In this document: one piece after another, positions 58,490 through 64,000 of the stretch
Numbering within the stretch: position 1 is the first letter of the stretch
How the letters are laid out: the number at the start of each line of letters is the position of its first letter
NCBI GenBank assembly: GCA_030536575.1
Contig: JAUNPS010000010.1
Location: forward strand, 50,061-114,060
Reading direction: 5' to 3'
DNA length: 64,000 bases
Source: Eubacteriales bacterium
GTDB lineage: Bacteria; Bacillota; Clostridia; Lachnospirales; Lachnospiraceae
Position numbers and translations under genes: made by a program
The notes under the pieces: model-generated
The model's input: the letters and a program-made list of their open reading frames with translations, nothing else
Database searches by the model: none
Told to the model about the DNA's origin: nothing

Positions 58490-59328
58490 AGGTTCGTCCT
58501 CCTTTTCTTATTTTTCCTGCGGGCGCTGACGAGCAGGACTGCCAGCAGGATCAGCAGCATAGGAACCGCCACGATAGGCGCTGCAATCATTGGTTCAATC
58601 TGCTGGGCGTCCGCTGTTACCCGGACAGTCCGGGTTTCCTGCTGGTTCTCCACCCTATGGCCCCGGACCAACAGCCGGTGGGTATTAATGCCATAAGGCG
58701 TACAGGTAACCAATGTGCAATAGTCCATGCCCTCCTCAATTTCCAAATCGTCTGTCTCGTCTGGCTCAACAATCCGTATCTGATCCACTTCATAGGTCAG
58801 CGTCTCATCCAGAATGCGCAGGATAAAATTGTCGCCGTTCTCCAGCTTGTCGAGGTCGGTAAAAAGCTTTGCGCTGGGCAATCCTCGATGGCCCGACAGA
58901 ACGCAGTGGGTGCTTTCACCGCCCACCGGCAGGGAGGTTCCTTCGATGTGCCCCACCGCAATCTGAAGCACGGCCTCATCCACGCCATGGTAGATCGGCA
59001 GGGAACAGTCAATGGACGGTATTTCGATATAGCCAATGATCCCGTTGCCGGAAACGTTCAGCAGGCTTTCATATTCCGCCCGTTCCTCATCCGAGAGCTT
59101 GTAACGATCCTCTTTTGTAAGCAATGTTTGATTATAGGCCTCTGCGTCCTGCCAAAGCTGTTCGTAACGCTCATTATCCAGAGCCGCCACCTGCCCGGCA
59201 TACTCCGTGATGGCCTGTGACTGATGCAGCGAGTTCCAATAATCGCTGGCCGTGGGATAGATCAGCATGGACAATCCTATCAGAAAAACCAGTATTAAGA
59301 GAATCGTGGAAATGCTGCTTTTCTTCAT
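58486..59328 (-). CDS. Class C (pilus-polymerising) sortase
   Basis: 280 residues with membrane helices at both ends (STILLILVFLIGLSMLIYP; IAAPIVAVPMLLILLAVLLVSA), the class C hallmark. Catalytic His in CVLSGHRGLPSAKLFTDLD, Cys in YCTLVTCTPYG, Arg in NTHRLLVRGHRV. The typical lid with DPF/W motif is not obvious in the N-terminal part (LDNERYEQLWQDAEAYNQTLL). Links the LPXTG threonine of one pilin to a lysine of the next. AAGGATT precedes the ATG at 59328. Confidence 0.92.
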   Translation of the reverse strand: MKKSSISTILLILVFLIGLSMLIYPTASDYWNSLHQSQAITEYAGQVAALDNERYEQLWQDAEAYNQTLLTKEDRYKLSDEERAEYESLLNVSGNGIIGYIEIPSIDCSLPIYHGVDEAVLQIAVGHIEGTSLPVGGESTHCVLSGHRGLPSAKLFTDLDKLENGDNFILRILDETLTYEVDQIRIVEPDETDDLEIEEGMDYCTLVTCTPYGINTHRLLVRGHRVENQQETRTVRVTADAQQIEPMIAAPIVAVPMLLILLAVLLVSARRKNKKRRTNL

Positions 59329-59441
59329 GCGGAATCCTTCCTCTCCAAAAACGATCCCGCGCCGTCGGACTTCGTTTTCACTTTCTGTGCGCCGCGTTGG
59401 CCTTCCTGGCGGGTAGGGCAATGTTCTATCTGTCAGGAAGA

Positions 59442-59464
59442 CCGGGGAGGGGAGGCCTCCCCGG
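59442..59464 (-). promoter_or_regulatory. Hairpin after the backbone pilin gene
   Basis: Stem CCGGGGAGG/CCTCCCCGG with a 5-base loop, 21 bases downstream of the pilin stop and 114 bases before the class C sortase start. The tract after it on minus is TCTTCC, so only partial termination is likely; it would favour pilin over sortase. Confidence 0.55.
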
Positions 59465-59484
59465 CGTATTTGGGTTAAATCTTT

Positions 59485-60981
59485 TTACTTTTTCGCGCTC
59501 ATGCGTTTTTTGGTGATGAGCAGAACGGCTGCGCCTATCACCAGAATGGAACCGATCACATAAAAGATGGTGGTTCCTATGCCGCCGGTGGTGGGGAGTT
59601 CGGAGCCGGACTGGTTGTTCACTTTAGCGGTAACAGTAGACAGGGTCATTGTCTTGCCATCGGTAGCGGTAGTAGGCTCAATTTTTACCTCGACATCTTT
59701 GCTCAGCTTATTATAGCCGTTAGGCGCTTTTGTCTCGCGCAAATAGTAGGTATCGGCATCCAGGCCGGAAATCGCAATCTTACCCTGAGTGTCAGTGGTC
59801 TGGACAGTATTGGTCGGCCAGGTGATATTTCCATCATCGCCAGCGGCCGGAACATCCACCCATTCCGTGAGCTTTCCGTTTACGATAGTTGCAACCTTAT
59901 TCTTAGTTCCGTTAGCTTCTTTCTTCAACAGGACAAATTCCGCGCCCTCCAAGGGCTTTGTAGCATCGCCGTTGCTATACTTCAGGATATCAAAGCTCCA
60001 TGTGTAAGTAATAGTCTCACTGCCCGGAGTTTTCGTGGTCTTTCCCTCTTCGCCATATTCAATATTGCTAGTATTTGGATTACCGGCACCGCCCACAACA
60101 GCTTCGGAATTCACAGTTGCCGAGTACCCCACATACACGGTGGTAGAATCATCGTTCAGACCGTCCAGATAAGTCTGCTTAAAGAAAACCTCAAAAGTGC
60201 AGCCATCCGTCGGACCGGTGGTTACGGTATAGTTGGCACTGTCAAGCTTAGTGGTCATATCCGCATCGGTGTAAACCTCGACGCTTTCAGCATCCAGAGT
60301 CAGGCCTTTGCTCATGGTGTCGTGGAAAGTCACGTTCTCGGAACCCTTAGGCAGGGTGATGGTGCTCTTGAAGTTCACGGTCTGGCCGATATCGGCGTCG
60401 TTCACGCTGCCATAATTACTGTTTGAATCTTCCTCAACTTTTTTTTCGTTGGTAGGCGCGGCGTTCTTCTCTTTGATGATCGCTTCGGGATCAGTAGTGT
60501 TCAGGGAGCACAGCGTTCCCAGGGAAGAATCCAGCAGATAATAGCCCAACTCCAAGTTATCGAAAGTAACCGTCGTTGTAGTTGCCGTTGTACTTCCCTG
60601 ACTTGTAATTGAATTTGAGTTTTCAGAGGCGTATTCCTGTGCAGCTTTTGCGAAAGCAGCCACACCTTCGCCTCCCACCCAGGTCACATAGCTATCATAG
60701 CCCTGCGTATCAATATAGACGTAGGGTGCACCCGCACCACCCGTTTCAAAAAATCCTCTCCAGCCCTCGACAACTTTGTAAGCATAGTTACCGTCAGCAT
60801 ATTCCACACTGTCGTCCAGCTCCAGTAGTTTATAAATGGTGTAGGTCTGACCTTCAACAGCGTTCTCAACGGTAATTTTTCCGGTTGTGGTCGGCTGCCC
60901 CTCTGCGAAAGCAACTGCGGATATGGACAGAACCATAATCAGAGCCAGCAGCAGACTGGCAATTTTTTTTGTGTTTTTCAT
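59485..60981 (-). CDS. Major (backbone) pilin with LPTTG motif
   Basis: 498 residues. Signal peptide MKNTKKIASLLLALIMVLSISAVAFA, N-terminal domain with DNLELGYYLLDSSLGTLC, a candidate pilin-motif lysine in APTNEKKVEED, a D2-type isopeptide domain (ADIGQTVNFKSTITLPKGSENVTFHDTMSKGLTLD), and a Cna-B domain with E-box YYLRETKAPNGYNKL. C-terminus: LPTTGG, hydrophobic helix, KKRMSAKK. This is the size and layout of SpaA/FimA-type shaft pilins. AAAGGATGG precedes the ATG. Lies between the adhesin and class C sortase genes. Confidence 0.92.
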   Translation of the reverse strand: MKNTKKIASLLLALIMVLSISAVAFAEGQPTTTGKITVENAVEGQTYTIYKLLELDDSVEYADGNYAYKVVEGWRGFFETGGAGAPYVYIDTQGYDSYVTWVGGEGVAAFAKAAQEYASENSNSITSQGSTTATTTTVTFDNLELGYYLLDSSLGTLCSLNTTDPEAIIKEKNAAPTNEKKVEEDSNSNYGSVNDADIGQTVNFKSTITLPKGSENVTFHDTMSKGLTLDAESVEVYTDADMTTKLDSANYTVTTGPTDGCTFEVFFKQTYLDGLNDDSTTVYVGYSATVNSEAVVGGAGNPNTSNIEYGEEGKTTKTPGSETITYTWSFDILKYSNGDATKPLEGAEFVLLKKEANGTKNKVATIVNGKLTEWVDVPAAGDDGNITWPTNTVQTTDTQGKIAISGLDADTYYLRETKAPNGYNKLSKDVEVKIEPTTATDGKTMTLSTVTAKVNNQSGSELPTTGGIGTTIFYVIGSILVIGAAVLLITKKRMSAKK

Positions 60982-61034
60982 CTCTTTCCATCCTTTCTAT
61001 TAAGTTTAGATATATAACTACTCACTGCCACGTA

Positions 61035-64000
61035 TCAAAAAGATGCGAAATCCTCCTTCCTGCCCTTCTTTCTATACCATAGGAATAAGCTTGTACCGAT
61101 GACCAGCAATCCTCCCGTCGTATACGGAACCGTTCCAGTGCCGCCCGTTTCCGGCAGTTCGTAACCTTCCTGCGACTTTGCATTCGAAATTTTAAAATTA
61201 ATCTCGTTTGGATTATGCACGAAAGCAAGTGTTGCTTTATAGGAGGATTCTGGGCCGTAGGCATCACCATAATCATCACATTTCTTGTCCTTATTATCAT
61301 CATTACAGAACCAGAAATAGTGCTTGTTTTCGTCAAGCGTGTAACCTGGCGGCGCTTGAATCTCCTTCACGTAATACAGCACATGCTCCTGCAGCGTTAC
61401 ATTTTCCACCGAATTCGTTACGATTTGTATAATGCCGTTTTTATTAAGCGTCCTGTCGTAGACGGAAGTATAGTTCTTCACGAAACTTTCCGTTTCCTTA
61501 CCGTTTTCGTCAGTACCAATCTCGTACAGCGCGAACACCGCGTCGTTCAATCCTTGATCCGTATCTTCATCATATTTCTGCAGTGTGATTCCATATCTTT
61601 GCCCTGTAATCATAGCCTCAGGCGTATTATAAACATCGCCGTCCACCATATAGGTTTTCCCGTTCAGCGTAATATCGGCACTGTTTTTATACGTCGCATC
61701 TCCGCTAACCGTAGCTTCATAGACCAGCGTGTACTGATACGGACCCAGGGCACTTTTCCACAGCGTTATTTCGAGAACATTTTTTTCTCCCTGCTTGTAG
61801 ATATACGTATAATCCATTTCCTTTGTGAGGGTTTCAACAATACCAGCGCTGTTCGTTCTGAAAACCTTGAGGGTTGAAGGGATGAAATTCAGCGCTCCTG
61901 TCATCGTATCTGTGATGGTCACTTCCTGATTACTATTGGACAAATTCGCCTTGCCTTCGTTGACAGTGATGGTGTATTCTGCCTGATAGCTGTTATCCTC
62001 ATCCGGCTCTTCGGTTTGCTTCTTGGTAAATTCACCAGGGATGTCAATGTCTGCCGTGTCTTCGTCCTGAAGAACGCTTTCGAAAGTTTCTCCCATTTTT
62101 TGTTTATTGTTCAGCTCCGCCTTGTTCTGGAGAATGGCATCCATACCGCCGTATGTTTCGGTCAGCTTGTTGTTCACCGGGGTGGAGTAATGGAAAGTAA
62201 TGACCGTATCCTCGGTAAGGCTCCAGCAGCGGCAGAAATTTCCGTCGCCGTCTGTTTTTCTATCATAGCACCCCGTGGTGCCTTTCCAGTTCCAGGTAGC
62301 ACAGTTCTCCTCGGTACATTTGCACTGTGTATAGAAATCGATCTGCTGGATATAAGTAACACCAGCCTCATCCGCTCCCGACCAGGTGGGACGCCAACAG
62401 ATGACTGCGTTCTTGGCCTCGTCCGTACCGTATTTAGGAACCGTAAACGCCGTACTATCCCCGATTTTTGCGGTGACAGTCACGTTGTTTAGAGGGTTCT
62501 CCCAATGGGTGGATTTACTTCCCTCAAATACCCGCAACGAGTCATACACATACCAGAAATAGTTGAACTTATCCCCCGTGGAGCCGGGGATCGTCACCGT
62601 CAATGTCCAGTCGATGGTATCATTGGCATATAGGTCGTTCCCCTCGCCGCCTTCTTTATGGCTGTACTCAACGGTTTTGACGATTCCAGCACCGATGATT
62701 TTACCGCCGTTGTCGATTTCCGCGTTTTCTTCCGCTCCGTCAATCGCAATCTTGTTTTTGTACAGGTGAGATCCTTCGCCCAAATCCGACCTTACTGTAC
62801 TGGTGTAGCTAAAATAATAATACCAATTTTCGTCGCCCAGAGTGATTTCCTTGTTGCAATCAGTACAACTAATTTTCTCCGGCATAATATAGGACCAGCC
62901 CGTATCTGTCCAGGTCAGATTCGCATCTCCCTCCTTTACCGTCCAGGAGTGACCAGCTCCAATCGTTTCAAATCCGGTGCTGCGGCTGTCATGGCCATTG
63001 TACTGATAAGCCGTAAAACAGATGCCCTTTTTCTTATCGTCTTCGGTATAATAATGGGTATCGGTGGTGGTAATGGTATCGGTCAGCTTTTGGCCAACAA
63101 TCTTTGATTCTGAATGGCCATAGATTTCCGAACCCCACGCGATTTTCCCTGTTCCAAAATCGGTTCCGCTGTCTGACGCCCATTTGGAAACCTTAGTTTC
63201 TGATTGGTCTTCGTCGCGCTTGACATTGACCGTGATGTTCCCATCAAACTTAATCGGCTCATCCGTATAGTCAAATTTATACGCTACGTCGGCAACCAGG
63301 GTAACATCAGAAAAATTGGTTATGTTCTCATTGATGTCAAAAATCATCCACCAGCTATCGCTGTCGTCTCCTTCTCTCTGAAAATACCATTCTCCTACGT
63401 CCGTTTCTTTGTCATTATTGTCCGTAAGAGTTAATCTTTTTCCCTGATTCCAGTCAACATCCGTTGTAGAAAGAAACGAGACATAATACCTGCCCGGTTT
63501 CATACCGTTTGTCGCCGGCCCATAGAAAATACGGATATTATACTCTTCTCCGGCGATAACGTCATACGACCCGTCCGAATTAGGTTTAATTTGTTGGCTT
63601 CCTTTGGATATAATGATCCCTGCGTCGACACCATTATCCTCCGCATATTTGAAAAGCCTTATTAGACCCGTTGTCTCCGTTTCCCCCGACAGCGTCTGTA
63701 CACTCCACAGCGGTTCCAGTTCCATAAGCTTTACGGCATTGGTAACTTTCCGTTTCTGCGCTTCGCTCAGGGCTTCATAAGCTTCATGAGCTGCTTTTGC
63801 CCGGACAACCACCTGCGCCAGATAAGCGTCATATCCGTCCTCATCTCCCGCCTTGCCAAAATCAGCCAGCGTATTCCCGATTTCCTCCGGCGTCGGCAGG
63901 GCGTTAATCAAGGCGATAACTTTATCCACCTGTGCCTGTTCCTCAGCGGTTAGTTCTGTCTCCGTCTGTTCTTCTTCGGTCTGCGTTTCCTCTTCGGTCT
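61035..64000 (-). CDS. Large LPXTG pilus-tip adhesin (partial)
   Basis: The frame is open to the right window edge, so the N-terminus is missing; about 988 residues are seen. The N-terminal visible part is Glu/Thr/Gln-rich (EETQTEEEQTETELTAEEQAQ), then a region with KVIALINALPTPEEIGNTLADFG, a Cys-rich middle (SCTDCNKEITLGDENW; YTQCKCTEENCATW; CRCWS), isopeptide-type domain (EVTITDTMTGALNFIPSTLKVF), a Cna-B domain (YGITLQKYDEDTDQGLNDAVFALYEIG ... YYVKEIQAPPGYTLDE) and the anchor LPETGG, hydrophobic helix, RKKGRKEDFASF. First known gene of the pilus operon, 53 bases before the backbone pilin; role as tip adhesin is inferred from size and position. Confidence 0.85.
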   Translation of the reverse strand, partial: TEEETQTEEEQTETELTAEEQAQVDKVIALINALPTPEEIGNTLADFGKAGDEDGYDAYLAQVVVRAKAAHEAYEALSEAQKRKVTNAVKLMELEPLWSVQTLSGETETTGLIRLFKYAEDNGVDAGIIISKGSQQIKPNSDGSYDVIAGEEYNIRIFYGPATNGMKPGRYYVSFLSTTDVDWNQGKRLTLTDNNDKETDVGEWYFQREGDDSDSWWMIFDINENITNFSDVTLVADVAYKFDYTDEPIKFDGNITVNVKRDEDQSETKVSKWASDSGTDFGTGKIAWGSEIYGHSESKIVGQKLTDTITTTDTHYYTEDDKKKGICFTAYQYNGHDSRSTGFETIGAGHSWTVKEGDANLTWTDTGWSYIMPEKISCTDCNKEITLGDENWYYYFSYTSTVRSDLGEGSHLYKNKIAIDGAEENAEIDNGGKIIGAGIVKTVEYSHKEGGEGNDLYANDTIDWTLTVTIPGSTGDKFNYFWYVYDSLRVFEGSKSTHWENPLNNVTVTAKIGDSTAFTVPKYGTDEAKNAVICWRPTWSGADEAGVTYIQQIDFYTQCKCTEENCATWNWKGTTGCYDRKTDGDGNFCRCWSLTEDTVITFHYSTPVNNKLTETYGGMDAILQNKAELNNKQKMGETFESVLQDEDTADIDIPGEFTKKQTEEPDEDNSYQAEYTITVNEGKANLSNSNQEVTITDTMTGALNFIPSTLKVFRTNSAGIVETLTKEMDYTYIYKQGEKNVLEITLWKSALGPYQYTLVYEATVSGDATYKNSADITLNGKTYMVDGDVYNTPEAMITGQRYGITLQKYDEDTDQGLNDAVFALYEIGTDENGKETESFVKNYTSVYDRTLNKNGIIQIVTNSVENVTLQEHVLYYVKEIQAPPGYTLDENKHYFWFCNDDNKDKKCDDYGDAYGPESSYKATLAFVHNPNEINFKISNAKSQEGYELPETGGTGTVPYTTGGLLVIGTSLFLWYRKKGRKEDFASF

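Noticed and set aside
1-64000. rRNA, tRNA and insertion sequences
   Set aside because: No rRNA or tRNA hallmarks and no transposase with terminal repeats were seen; the Rpn-type gene has no flanking inverted repeats.

Overview
The window most resembles a chromosome segment of a gut Firmicute of the Lachnospiraceae type (inference). The basis is three CUT1-type sugar ABC importers, each paired with a YesM/YesN-like two-component system; strong AGGAGG ribosome binding sites; a flavodiiron protein; an LPXTG pilus operon; BIG2/CxxC-repeat surface proteins; and DUF3791/DUF3990 genes. GC is moderate and coding density is high, with no gene-free stretch over 300 bp. I saw no rRNA, tRNA, CRISPR array or insertion sequence. 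All products were assigned by reading translations; no database search was run.

Layout. 1-5473: sugar importer 1 (permeases and binding protein on minus) divergent from its histidine kinase and AraC-type regulator. 5497-7520: BlaR1/BlaI-like sensor and repressor with a triple operator over its promoter. 7651-8244: stand-alone phage-polyprotein-type domain. 8327-17332: importer 2 (LplABC type) with a six-hairpin-like hydrolase, divergent from kinase/regulator 2. 17403-18200: Rpn-type nuclease. 18315-21883: flavodiiron protein, PepD dipeptidase, HAD phosphatase. 22032-26915: a 1627-residue protein with two complete arylsulfate sulfotransferase modules. 26964-28635: an ATPase plus broken Toprim cassette lying between two copies of the sulfotransferase gene's 3' end. 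28778-29701: DUF3791/DUF3990-type small operon with an amber codon. 29730-31461: ECF-like sigma factor and DUF4179 protein. 31655-32503: aldo/keto reductase. 32559-53369 (all minus, so read right to left): ThrE-type exporter pair, regulator/kinase 3, importer 3, GH43 enzyme, six-hairpin-like enzyme, then four tandem secreted transglutaminase-like/BIG2 paralogues. 53399-57117: AAA/PD-(D/E)XK protein, an unknown protein, a LysR regulator. 57180-64000: pilus operon (tip adhesin, backbone pilin, class C sortase, minor pilin, second sortase), cut by the window edge.

How the genes fit together. The importer loci look like glycan-oligosaccharide uptake units: a sensor kinase sees an extracellular cue, the AraC-type regulator switches on the importer, and cytoplasmic glycosidases without signal peptides cut the imported sugar. 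All three binding-protein genes are followed by a stable hairpin before the first permease, which fits excess production of binding protein. All three binding proteins lack a canonical lipobox.

The most unusual theme is genome plasticity by local repetition. Stop-codon-spanning gene tails are duplicated at four places (BlaR1, HAD, sulfotransferase, six-hairpin enzyme). Three unrelated proteins carry in-frame low-complexity expansions, one of them inside the ATP-lid of a histidine kinase. In the transglutaminase/BIG2 array the spacers are decayed copies of the neighbouring glycosidase 3' end, the C-termini are nearly identical, and the number of CxxC repeat units varies (4, 6, 1, 6).
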